Assembly (NCBI GenBank): GCA_963675935.2
Contig: CAXXPV010000003.1
Coordinates: forward strand, 1,426,001-1,490,000
Direction: 5' to 3'
From: G963675935 sp963675935
GTDB lineage: Bacteria; Planctomycetota; Planctomycetia; Pirellulales; Thermoguttaceae
Length of the DNA stretch: 64,000 nt
Within the stretch, counting starts at the first letter, position 1, and each line of letters starts with the position of its first letter. Under the pieces are notes generated by a model that was given only the letters and a program-made list of their open reading frames with translations, was not told the origin of the DNA and made no database searches. Shown one piece after another: positions 16,793-24,701 of this stretch. Position numbers and translations under genes: made by a program.

Positions 16793-17983
16793 ATGGAAGC
16801 TCACGCCGGTTGGTCCGTTGTATTGAAACAGACCGCGCAACATGGCCACGACAGCGTGGCCATGCGGCGTTTCTTGACCTGCCGGTTTCGGCGATTCATC
16901 CTATTGGCCGCCGTGCTGCTTGTGTCGATGGGCGCTCGGCAACGCACGGCCAATTTCGTCGTCGAGACGGCCGATCCCGCCTTCGCCCAGCAGGCTGCCC
17001 AAGCGGCCGAACGCTTTCGCCATGATCTGGCCGTCGAATGGCTCGGAAAACCGATGCCCAACTGGGCGCAGCCGTGCGTCATGACAATCCAGGTGGGCGA
17101 CCGCCTCGGCGCCGGCGGCGCCACCACTTTCATTTTCGACCAGGGCGAGGTGTTCAACTGGCGGATGTCGATCCAAGGCTCGGGCGAGCGAGTTCTCGAC
17201 TCCGTTCTGCCGCATGAAATCACCCACATGATCTTCGCCAGCCATTTCCGGCAGCCATTGCCGCGATGGGCCGACGAAGGCGGCGCCACGAGCGTCGAAC
17301 ACGCCAGCGAGCGAAACAAGCATCGGCAGATGCTCCCGACTTTTCTACGCAGCGGACGCGGCATCGCCTTCAACCAGATGGTCGCCATGATGGACTACCC
17401 ACGCGACTTCATGCCGCTTTATGCCCAAGGGTATTCCGTGTCCGAGTTTCTCATCCAGACTGGCGGGCGGCGGAAGTTTGTCGATTTTCTCGGCGACGGG
17501 CTCAAGGGCGACGATTGGAACAGCGCGGTCGAGCGGCACTACGGCGTCAAGGGCCTCGCCGCCTTGCAGAACACTTGGCTGGCTTGGGTGCAACAAGGCT
17601 CGCCGCTCTCGCAACCGGGCGAGACCTCGCCGGCCGCCGGCATTCTGCTGGCCGCCACGGGTGGCCGTCCGCGGCCCGAGCCGAATTTGATCTATCGCAT
17701 CCGCGACAAGGAGTCGCCGGCGGTGCTGACCGCGCCGCTGACGCCAGTCCGCATCCCGTCGAGCCGGCCGACGACGTTGCCCGAGTTGGCATCGAACAAC
17801 ATTCCACGTAGCGAGCCGGTGGTGTTGCCGGCGTCCGGCTGGCGGGTGGCTGGTTCGTCGAGTGGCGTTGAAGCCGCGGTTGCGACGACATCCACAACGC
17901 CGGCGCCGGTCGATTCGGTCTATTCGACGCAGGCGGCCCATCCGCAGCCGATCGAGCCGCCGTCGCAAACGATTCTACGGTGA
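16793..17983 (+). CDS. Secreted peptidase-MA-like (gluzincin) metalloprotease
   Basis: The 396-residue protein has a late hydrophobic signal/anchor (RFILLAAVLLVSMGA, ~34-48). The zinc motif HEITH occurs in LPHEITHMIF (~142-151), with a downstream WADEGGATSVEH that matches the ADEG-type Glu of peptidase MA-like gluzincins. An N-terminal domain (FVVETADPAFAQQAAQAAER) is also typical. The C-terminal ~120 residues are Pro/Ser/Thr rich and probably unstructured. Start at 16793 has a good ribosome-binding site (GAGGAAG); an ATG at 16862 would give a shorter signal peptide. It would act outside the cytoplasm on unknown proteins. Confidence 0.78.
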   Translation: MEAHAGWSVVLKQTAQHGHDSVAMRRFLTCRFRRFILLAAVLLVSMGARQRTANFVVETADPAFAQQAAQAAERFRHDLAVEWLGKPMPNWAQPCVMTIQVGDRLGAGGATTFIFDQGEVFNWRMSIQGSGERVLDSVLPHEITHMIFASHFRQPLPRWADEGGATSVEHASERNKHRQMLPTFLRSGRGIAFNQMVAMMDYPRDFMPLYAQGYSVSEFLIQTGGRRKFVDFLGDGLKGDDWNSAVERHYGVKGLAALQNTWLAWVQQGSPLSQPGETSPAAGILLAATGGRPRPEPNLIYRIRDKESPAVLTAPLTPVRIPSSRPTTLPELASNNIPRSEPVVLPASGWRVAGSSSGVEAAVATTSTTPAPVDSVYSTQAAHPQPIEPPSQTILR

Positions 17984-18050
17984 TAGGAAAATAGGATTTA
18001 TAAGACGAATAGGACTTATAGCTCCTATTGGTCTTATAGGTCCTATTGGA
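17982..18050. repeat. ATAGGAC-type palindromic repeat (family member at 43735-43799)
   Basis: A string of TAGGAC/GTCCTA-like units in both orientations (ATAGGATTTATAAGACGAATAGGAC then GGTCTTATAGGTCCTAT). It sits between convergent genes and could form a hairpin that ends both transcripts. Confidence 0.7.
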
Positions 18051-18070
18051 ATTTCTTCGGCAGGTAGAGT

Positions 18071-19039
18071 TTACGCCCCGAGCCACCAGCGGGTAATGTG
18101 GAAGAAGACGGGGGCGGCGAAGCAGAGCGAGTCGATGCGGTCCAACACGCCGCCGTGGCCCTCGACCAAGGTGCCATAATCTTTCACGCCGCGGTCGCGT
18201 TTGATGGCCGACATGGTGATGCTGCCGGCGAAACCCATCAGGGAGATCACGGCTGACATTACGGCTGCCATCCACCAATGAACATCCAGGAAGGGTGTGG
18301 CCCACCACAGGAGGGCGCCGATGAGCATGACGCTGGTTGTGCCGCCCAAAAGCCCCTCCCAGGTGCGAGTGTTGTTGATGGTCGGCACGATGACGTGTTT
18401 GACGGGCAACTGCGACCAGGCGTATTGCAGGGCATCGCTCAGTTGCACCATCAGCACGAAGAAGAACAGGAGCCGGGCGTTGCCGCCCGTGTCGCCCGTC
18501 GGCGAGAGCGGAAGCGTCAGCAGCGCCGGGGCATAGCTCAAGCAGTAAACGCAAATCAGCAGACCGCACTGGATCTTCGCGGTTCGTTCCAAAAACCGCT
18601 TGCTATCGCCCGCCATCGCGATGCCCGCGGTGATAAGCAGGAATGCGTAGACCGGGATCAAGATGCTGTACAGCCCATAGCATCGGTAGCCGATTCCCAC
18701 CAAAAGAAACTGGATGGGCGGAACGAGAAAGCACACCCAGAACAACGTGAAATGGTCGCCGGGCCGCGTGGGCGTGATGGTGATGAACTCGCGCATGGCC
18801 CAAAACGACAGCAGCCCGAACAACACGACCGTCACCACGTGTCCCAAGAGAAACGCCGCCGCCAAGGTCGAAAACAGAATCCACCACGAATGCACTCGGA
18901 GCCGAAATGTTTCGAGAATCGCGGGGTCGATGCCGCTTTCCGGCCGACGCCGCAATATCTTCACGACCAACCACGCCGCGCCAAGCAACGCCAGCACGAC
19001 GCCGATCAGACTCAGGGTTCTCGCGTCAAAGATGGTCAC
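18071..19039 (-). CDS. cdsA: Phosphatidate cytidylyltransferase
   Basis: The 322-residue membrane protein has about seven hydrophobic segments and ends with the CdsA signature S-x-KRDRGVKDYGTLVEGHGGVLDRIDSL (~275-302), whose Asp residues bind the metal and CTP. It makes CDP-diacylglycerol from phosphatidate and CTP, the branch point of phospholipid synthesis. It follows the acyltransferase gene by 14 bp on the same strand, so the two consecutive steps of the pathway are probably co-transcribed. Length is a little above the common 270-300 because of an N-terminal extension. Confidence 0.93.
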   Translation of the reverse strand: MTIFDARTLSLIGVVLALLGAAWLVVKILRRRPESGIDPAILETFRLRVHSWWILFSTLAAAFLLGHVVTVVLFGLLSFWAMREFITITPTRPGDHFTLFWVCFLVPPIQFLLVGIGYRCYGLYSILIPVYAFLLITAGIAMAGDSKRFLERTAKIQCGLLICVYCLSYAPALLTLPLSPTGDTGGNARLLFFFVLMVQLSDALQYAWSQLPVKHVIVPTINNTRTWEGLLGGTTSVMLIGALLWWATPFLDVHWWMAAVMSAVISLMGFAGSITMSAIKRDRGVKDYGTLVEGHGGVLDRIDSLCFAAPVFFHITRWWLGA

Positions 19040-19053
19040 GGGCTATCTCTCTC

Positions 19054-19671
19054 TTAATCCAATTCCTTCAGCCGCCGCACCGCCTCGCGGGCACGCGCGA
19101 GAAAATCAACCTTCGCCTCGCCGGCCTCGAGCCACATCGGCGGGCCGAACGTGAGGCAACTCAACATCGGCACCGGCAGCACCTTGCCACGCGGCAAAAT
19201 GCGATTCATGTTCTCGACATGCACGGGAATCAGTTCCAAATCGGGACGCTTCTTGCAGAGGTAGTACAACCCGCTCTTGAACTCGCCGATTCCCAACCCC
19301 TCGGTGCGGCCGCCCTCCGGAAAAATGATCAGCGAATACGTATGGCCGATCTCCCGGATCATCAGATCGATCGGGCTTTGATGGACCTTGATCTCTTCCC
19401 GGTCGATCAAGATCGCGTGGAACAACTGGTTGGCGAAATAACGACGCACCGGCCCCTTGATCCAGTAGTCCTTCGCGGCCACCGGCCGGGTGATCATCCG
19501 CACCTCCTGCGGCAACGCCGACCAGATCACGATCGGGTCCAAATGGCTCGTGTGATTGGCGAAATACACCCTCTGGCACGTGTCGGGCTGGGAATCAATC
19601 CAACGCACGCTCGCCCCGCTCAGAAATCGGGCTGCCAGGGCTAAAAAGTTCCTTATGAAGTTCGTGTCCAT
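19054..19671 (-). CDS. 1-acyl-sn-glycerol-3-phosphate acyltransferase (PlsC-like)
   Basis: The 205-residue protein contains the acyltransferase motifs: NHTSHLD (the HxxxxD catalytic pair, ~39-45), a block II around PVRRYFANQLF, FPEGGRTEG (~117-125) and a block IV near IPVHVEN. An N-terminal hydrophobic helix would hold it at the membrane. It acylates lysophosphatidate to phosphatidate, the substrate of the adjacent CdsA. Several paralogues with other acceptors exist in the family, so the gene symbol is left open. Confidence 0.88.
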   Translation of the reverse strand: MDTNFIRNFLALAARFLSGASVRWIDSQPDTCQRVYFANHTSHLDPIVIWSALPQEVRMITRPVAAKDYWIKGPVRRYFANQLFHAILIDREEIKVHQSPIDLMIREIGHTYSLIIFPEGGRTEGLGIGEFKSGLYYLCKKRPDLELIPVHVENMNRILPRGKVLPVPMLSCLTFGPPMWLEAGEAKVDFLARAREAVRRLKELD

Positions 19672-19898
19672 ACACCGCCACCTGCCAAAGGGCCATCGTA
19701 CCCGGCCGGGCGATTTTACTCAAGACCCCCACGGATGGGCCGTGCGCACCGAATGTCGAAATCGAATCGACGAAAAGATGACAATACCTTCGGCTTGGCG
19801 TTTTTCAGCAAAATAGGTCTTCTCGCCGAAAAATGGACCAGTCCCCGGCTGGTTCCGAACAGCCACAACCTCACGCGGAGCGAGAGGAGTCCCCCCCG
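19672..19898. other. Intergenic region upstream of plsC-like gene
   Basis: No gene or recognised repeat. It should hold the promoter of the acyltransferase-cdsA pair and the 3' end of the azoreductase transcript. Confidence 0.4.
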
Positions 19899-20510
19899 TC
19901 ACCAACTCTCGATCAACTCCGCGATCTTTTTGCGGGCGTTTTGCAGGCTCTCCGCGCGGGCGTCGCCGCCGCCGTTCATCCCCTCGGCATGAATGAAACG
20001 GATGTCGGTGACGCCGATAAAACCGAAGATCGTGCGAAGCCACGGCTCCTGGCAATCGAACGCCTGCATCGGACTGCCCGGCGGATAACTGCCGCCGCGG
20101 GCCGTGATGAACAAAAGTTTCCGGCCGGCGACAAGGCCCTTCCCGTCGGCGCTGAATGTTCGGCCGACGCGCACAATCTGATCGACGTACGCCTTGAACG
20201 TCGAGGGCACGCTGAAATTGTGCATCGGCACGTCGAACACGCACCGGTCGGCCGCGAGAAATTCATCGACCAGGGCGTCGGAAAGCCGCATGGCCGCTTG
20301 GGCCTCGGGCGGCCACGTTTGTTGCGGCGTGAAAGCGCCCACGACCCAAGGCTCGGTGACGTGCGGCGTCGGGAGATGGCCGACGTCGCGGTAGACGACC
20401 GTATCGCCCGGATGAAGCCGCTTCCAGCCCTCAATGAATTCCGCGCCGAGTTGCCGCGAGATGGAACGCTCGCCGCGCGGGCTGGCGTCCAAATGAAGAA
20501 GTTGGGCCAT
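19899..20510 (-). CDS. azoR: FMN-dependent NADH:quinone oxidoreductase / azoreductase
   Basis: From the ATG at 20510 (ribosome-binding site GAGGAG) the protein has 203 residues. It begins MAQLLHLDASPRGERSISRQ, the phosphate-binding loop for FMN in the flavodoxin-like AzoR family, and has PMHNFSVPSTFKAYVDQI and ITARGGSYPPGSP, both characteristic. AzoR reduces quinones and azo compounds with NADH as a cytosolic homodimer. A 9-codon longer start at 20537 is possible but has no ribosome-binding site. No operon partner. Confidence 0.92.
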   Translation of the reverse strand: MAQLLHLDASPRGERSISRQLGAEFIEGWKRLHPGDTVVYRDVGHLPTPHVTEPWVVGAFTPQQTWPPEAQAAMRLSDALVDEFLAADRCVFDVPMHNFSVPSTFKAYVDQIVRVGRTFSADGKGLVAGRKLLFITARGGSYPPGSPMQAFDCQEPWLRTIFGFIGVTDIRFIHAEGMNGGGDARAESLQNARKKIAELIESW

Positions 20511-20639
20511 AGTGAAGCTCCTCAAAAAACCGTGCATGGTTCTGTCACTGATATTCTACGCTATGGAACAACCCGTCCTTGAGTGGCGGGCGAAGCAGAA
20601 TTTTACGCCAACCGGGGATTTTTATCCCAAAGGGATTTC

Positions 20640-20765
20640 ATAGGACAGCCCAGGGTAGCCGCTCCGAGTGGCTACCCTGGGCTATCCTATCACAAGCCCT
20701 TCGGGCTATTTTGCACACCGCAACTCGTTGCATACCAATGCGAGAAAGGCGGACGATCTCTACAG
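20640..20765. repeat. Dispersed ~110-bp repeat, inverted relative to 12130-12240
   Basis: Contains the GGTAGCCGCTCCGAGTGGCTACC palindrome, then TATCCTATCACAAGCCCTTCG and GAAAGGCGGACGATCTC, matching the reverse complement of 12130-12240. It lies upstream of the azoreductase and downstream of the outer-membrane-like gene. Confidence 0.85.
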
Positions 20766-20779
20766 AAGGGCAATCTCAA

Positions 20780-20800
20780 GTCCCGCCCGGCAGGCGGGAC
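20780..20800. repeat. GTCCCGCC-CGGCA-GGCGGGAC palindrome
   Basis: A 21-bp hairpin (8-bp arms) just after the stop of the minus-strand gene ending at 20808. The same palindrome occurs in frame in ileS (35308-35328) and in the tandem array at 41935-42055. Here it could serve as a transcript 3' hairpin. Confidence 0.75.
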
Positions 20801-20807
20801 CTACGGC

Positions 20808-21938
20808 TCAATAAATCGTCACAAGACGAAAAATCACCGAGTCGTTGAGGGGCATGTCGCCGATGCCGGAAGTGTATTCCAGATGACGATCGAACAAGTA
20901 GCCGACCTCGAAGGCCGACCGCTGTCCTTCCTTATGAACGTACTCCAGCCCGACACACGCCCGGAGATCGCGGTAGGTGGCCAGATCGATGGCCATGCTC
21001 TCACGTTCGATCGCCCAGGTGCCGCCGCCCAACTCGCCGGCGAAATAGAGGCGATAGCGGTCGGTCAGTTGAAAAACCGCCCGAGGCCGCGGGAAAACCA
21101 ACTCGAATCGCATCTCGGGAGTGGGCACCCAGATCAGTCCGGCCACCGGAAGAAGCTTGATGTCGGCGCGGGCGAGATAATCGACGCCGAAGACCAAATC
21201 AACCGCGGGATTGACGGTGAGGTAGCCCACGGCGTGGGCGGGATAGCGAAATCCCTTGCGCACGCACCCTTCAAAATCGCTCGACACCATTACGGACGTG
21301 GCCAGGTCGAATGCCAATGGCCCCACCCGCTGCCGAATCTGGTAAGCAATGCTGAAGTCGAACAAGATAGCGGGCATATCGGTTTGCACCGGACCGCCCA
21401 CGAAGTTGAAATCCGTCCCAATGCCGACGCCGCTGTTGTACCCCGACTTCTGATAGTGACTGCCCATGATTGAAAACATGCCGAACTGGTCGCCGGCGCC
21501 GGGGATCCAATCGAGAGAACTGGTTCCATAGCGGTAGCCGACGAAATCTTGCAGCGATGCGACCGGAGTCGCCGCTGCCGATCCATCAAGGCTGATCGGC
21601 TCGCCGGCAACCAGCGTTTCGCCGGCGGCAAGGCTGGGATTCTCGGACGACGGCGTCTGGAGCGATGGGTCGGCCACGTTTTCCGCAAAACGGTTTCCCA
21701 GAAAGTCGCTCGGCGATGCGGCCGGCAATATCCCATCCGATCGGCCGAGGCTGAGCGGCGTGTCGGTGGCCAGTGCTTCGCCGGCAACGGGGGCGGAATT
21801 CTCGACCGTCGCGGTCTGCGACGGTTGCGCAATCGGCGGCAGGCGGGGAATGCTGTTGTCCTCGACCATCTGCGCAAGACCATTCGCCACGGTCAGAATC
21901 GCTGTCAGGCTGACGAGTGTCGAGCAGAACCTTGGCAT
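20808..21938 (-). CDS. Outer-membrane beta-barrel-like protein (possibly DUF6268-type)
   Basis: The 376-residue protein has a signal peptide (MPRFCSTLVSLTAILTVANG). A linker holds two copies of a ~45-residue repeat (VAGEALATDTPLSLGRSDG ... DFLGNRF and AAGETLVAGEPISLDGSAA ... DFVGYRY). From ~165 on alternating aromatic/hydrophobic strands (GIGTDFNFVGG, YLTVNPAVDLVFGVDYL, RYRLYFAGELGGG, SAFEVGYLFDRHLEY) suggest a 10-14-stranded barrel. Planctomycetes encode such DUF6268-like proteins; I cannot confirm the family by search. Function unknown; probably cell-envelope. Confidence 0.7.
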   Translation of the reverse strand: MPRFCSTLVSLTAILTVANGLAQMVEDNSIPRLPPIAQPSQTATVENSAPVAGEALATDTPLSLGRSDGILPAASPSDFLGNRFAENVADPSLQTPSSENPSLAAGETLVAGEPISLDGSAAATPVASLQDFVGYRYGTSSLDWIPGAGDQFGMFSIMGSHYQKSGYNSGVGIGTDFNFVGGPVQTDMPAILFDFSIAYQIRQRVGPLAFDLATSVMVSSDFEGCVRKGFRYPAHAVGYLTVNPAVDLVFGVDYLARADIKLLPVAGLIWVPTPEMRFELVFPRPRAVFQLTDRYRLYFAGELGGGTWAIERESMAIDLATYRDLRACVGLEYVHKEGQRSAFEVGYLFDRHLEYTSGIGDMPLNDSVIFRLVTIY

Positions 21939-22220
21939 CGCAGTCCTTGGAGCGAAAAACGGGGGGCAGGCGACGGCGACGGATTCTCCTCGGTAGGCTG
22001 ATGCACGTCAAGATCGTTTGGGATATGACTCGGAATTACGGAATTACTTCCCGATTTTGCCCCCCATCCGCCCGGCACAAGTGCCTAGGCTAAACGGGTT
22101 AATTGGACGCAGCCCACCCATCGGGGGCCCCTTGCGTGTTGCATCGCCAAGAGCGAAACTGACGAATTCCAAAATCGGCAGTTTTCACCATTTCTCGCCG
22201 TAAAGCCAGAAGGAGCAATC

Positions 22221-24023
22221 ATGGCCAACAGCAACAGTGGAGTCTCGCGTCTCATTGGAACCCTCCCCAAGATCGGCATTCGCCCGACCATCGACGGTCG
22301 TCGTAAGGGCGTCCGCGAATCGCTCGAAAACCAAACGATGGGCATGGCCCGGGCAGTGGCCAAGCTGATTTCCGAAAACGTGCGGCACACCTGTGGAGCG
22401 CCGGTCGAGTGTGTCATCGCCGATGTGTGCATCGGCGGCGTGGCCGAGGCGGCGATGGCAGCCGAAAAATTCGCGCGCGAGGGCGTCGGAGCGACCCTCT
22501 CGGTAACGCCTTGCTGGTGTTACGGCTCGGAAACGATGGACATGGACCCCGCCATGCCAAAAGCCGTCTGGGGCTTCAACGGCACTGAGCGGCCCGGAGC
22601 GGTCTATCTGGCTTGCGCCCTCGCCGGATACAGCCAAAAGGGCCTGCCCGCGTTCGGCATCTACGGTCGCGACGTGCAGGACAAAGACCAGGAAGAAATT
22701 CCCGACGATGTGCGCGAGAAAATTTTGTCCTACGCCCGGGCAGCGGTCGCCGTGGCTTCGATGCGAGGGAAGTCGTATCTTTCGTTCGGCGCGGTTTCGA
22801 TGGGGATCGCCGGCTCGCACGTCAATCACGACTTCTTCGAGCATTATCTCGGTATGCGCGTTGAAATGGCCGACATGGTCGAGTTCGCTCGCCGCATCGA
22901 GCGAAACATTCTTGACGAAGAAGAGTATAAAAAGGCCGCGGCCTGGACGAAGGCCCACTGCAAGGAAGGCCCCGACGCGAACGCCCCGGCCAGCCGTCTT
23001 TCGGACGCCGAAAAAACGCGAGTTTGGGAGTGGTCGATCAAAATGGCGATGATCGCCCGCGACATGATGGTCGGCAATCCCCGGTTGGCCGAATTGGGAT
23101 TCGGCGAAGAAGCTCTCGGGCGGAACGCCATCGCGTCGGGCTTCCAAGGCCAGCGCCAGTGGACCGATCATCTGCCGAACGGCGACTTCATGGAAGCCAT
23201 TTTGAACTCGTCGTTCGACTGGAACGGCGTCCGCGCGCCGTTTATCATGGCGACGGAAAACGATTGCCTCAACGGCGTGGCGATGTTGTTCAGCAACTTG
23301 CTGACGAACACGGCGCAGGTTTTCGCCGACGTGCGGACGTATTGGAGTCCCGCGGCGTTGAAGCGGGTGACCGGCTACGAGGCGTCGGGCCATGCGTCGA
23401 ACGGTTTGATCCACCTGATCAATTCCGGCGCGGCGGCGCTCGACGGCAGCGGCCAACAGACGCGCAACGGCCAGCCGGCGATGAAGCCGTTTTGGGAAAT
23501 CACCGACGACGAGGCGAAGGCTTGCCTCGATGCGACGACGTGGTACTCGGCGATCACCGAGTATTTCCGTGGCGGCGGATTCTCGTCGCACTTTGTGTCG
23601 CGCGGCGGAATGCCGGTGACGATGTCGCGAGTGAACATCATCCGCGGTCTTGGCCCAGTGCTTCAATTGGCCGAGGGCTGGACGTTCGAGTTGCCCGGGA
23701 AAGTTCACGACATCCTGGACAAACGGACCGATAAGACCTGGCCGACGACGTGGTTTGCGCCGCGTTGCACGGGCCGTGGCGTTTTCACCGACGGCTACTC
23801 GGTGATGAACGCCTGGGGCGCGAACCATGGCGCGTTCAGCTACGGCCACGTCGGCGCCGATTTGATTACGTTGTGTTCGATGCTTCGGATTCCGGTGTGC
23901 ATGCACAACGTGCCGGAAGAGAGCATTTTCCGTCCGAGCAGTTGGGCGGCCTTCGGCACGGGCGACCTCGAAGGCGCCGACTACAGGGCCTGCGCCAATT
24001 TCGGCCCGTTGTACGGGCGGTAA
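22221..24023 (+). CDS. fucI: L-fucose isomerase
   Basis: The 600-residue protein is full length (E. coli FucI is 591). It has the N-terminal PKIGIRPTIDGRRKGVRESLE and a catalytic core with E346 in ATENDCLNGV and D370 in FADVRTYWSP, the metal-binding acid pair of the family. The C-terminal HVGADLITLCSMLRIPV also fits. It converts L-fucose to L-fuculose (and D-arabinose to D-ribulose) with Mn2+ in the cytoplasm. A clear ribosome-binding site (AAGGAGC) precedes the ATG. No fuculokinase or aldolase is adjacent, but a GH95 fucosidase lies 20 kb away. Confidence 0.96.
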   Translation: MANSNSGVSRLIGTLPKIGIRPTIDGRRKGVRESLENQTMGMARAVAKLISENVRHTCGAPVECVIADVCIGGVAEAAMAAEKFAREGVGATLSVTPCWCYGSETMDMDPAMPKAVWGFNGTERPGAVYLACALAGYSQKGLPAFGIYGRDVQDKDQEEIPDDVREKILSYARAAVAVASMRGKSYLSFGAVSMGIAGSHVNHDFFEHYLGMRVEMADMVEFARRIERNILDEEEYKKAAAWTKAHCKEGPDANAPASRLSDAEKTRVWEWSIKMAMIARDMMVGNPRLAELGFGEEALGRNAIASGFQGQRQWTDHLPNGDFMEAILNSSFDWNGVRAPFIMATENDCLNGVAMLFSNLLTNTAQVFADVRTYWSPAALKRVTGYEASGHASNGLIHLINSGAAALDGSGQQTRNGQPAMKPFWEITDDEAKACLDATTWYSAITEYFRGGGFSSHFVSRGGMPVTMSRVNIIRGLGPVLQLAEGWTFELPGKVHDILDKRTDKTWPTTWFAPRCTGRGVFTDGYSVMNAWGANHGAFSYGHVGADLITLCSMLRIPVCMHNVPEESIFRPSSWAAFGTGDLEGADYRACANFGPLYGR

Positions 24024-24024
24024 A

Positions 24025-24155
24025 CATCAGGAAAGTATTGCAATGTCGTTTAGCCGGCGAGCTTGCTCGCCGCGTGGGATGTCGCCCCCCAAAACACGGC
24101 GGGCAAGCCCGCCGGCTAAACATTCCAATGTTGCATTACTATTCCGAGGGTCAAT
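24025..24155. repeat. TTTAGCCGGCGAGCTTG palindromic element, copy 1 (131 bp)
   Basis: Inner arms GTTTAGCCGGCGAGCTTG and its complement ending GCCGGCTAAAC enclose a short loop. Flanks (CATCAG-AAAGTAT-GCAATGTC on the left, CATTCCAATGTTGCATTACTAT on the right) are shared almost base for base with 50340-50468. It lies directly after the fucI stop codon. Confidence 0.92.
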
Positions 24156-24221
24156 CATGGGGTATTTGGCCGCCTCTCCCTCGATGCCCATCGGGGGAGA
24201 GGCGGCGTCTTTTTCCCCGAT

Positions 24222-24695
24222 TCATTCGGCCTGTTTCACATAGGTCGTGCCGGCGGGACCGATCGCGTCGAGTTGCAGAACGACGTCTTCGTCCTTGGTC
24301 AGCGAGTAATGCGACTCGCCGTTCGGCTCGACAAAAAACGCGCCGACCGTCAGCGTCTTCAGCTTCGTCTCGTCGAACTTCTCGCCGAACGCGAAATACA
24401 ACGTGCCGGAAAGCACCGTCACCATGCGAACCGCGTCGGAATGGAAATGCGGTTTCAAACGGGAATGGGCCGGTATCCTGATCCGCTCGGCGTAAGGCCG
24501 CGCGGCCGTGGAATCGCCAAACAGCAACGCCGTTTGCAGTCCGTGCGATTGCGGATCGCCGCTCCACTTCATTTCATTCGGCAAGAGAATAACGGGCGAT
24601 TTTTCGCAGGTGGCCGCCGCGCCGACCGACAGCGCCGCCACGCCCGCAATCAGGATCGCCGCCAAGACGCATTTTCGATTTTGCGAAATTCGCAT
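24222..24695 (-). CDS. Secreted cupin-domain protein
   Basis: The 157-residue protein has a signal peptide ending VGAAA. A single cupin barrel follows: IPAHSRLKPHFHSDAVRMVTVLSG (metal-binding His residues of motif 1) and VGAFFVEPNGESHYSL (motif 2). Such small periplasmic cupins bind a small ligand or metal; the reaction is not deducible. It starts 6 bp after the neighbouring acyltransferase-like gene ends on the same strand, so both are probably co-transcribed. Confidence 0.82.
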   Translation of the reverse strand: MRISQNRKCVLAAILIAGVAALSVGAAATCEKSPVILLPNEMKWSGDPQSHGLQTALLFGDSTAARPYAERIRIPAHSRLKPHFHSDAVRMVTVLSGTLYFAFGEKFDETKLKTLTVGAFFVEPNGESHYSLTKDEDVVLQLDAIGPAGTTYVKQAE

Positions 24696-24701
24696 GATTT
24701 T

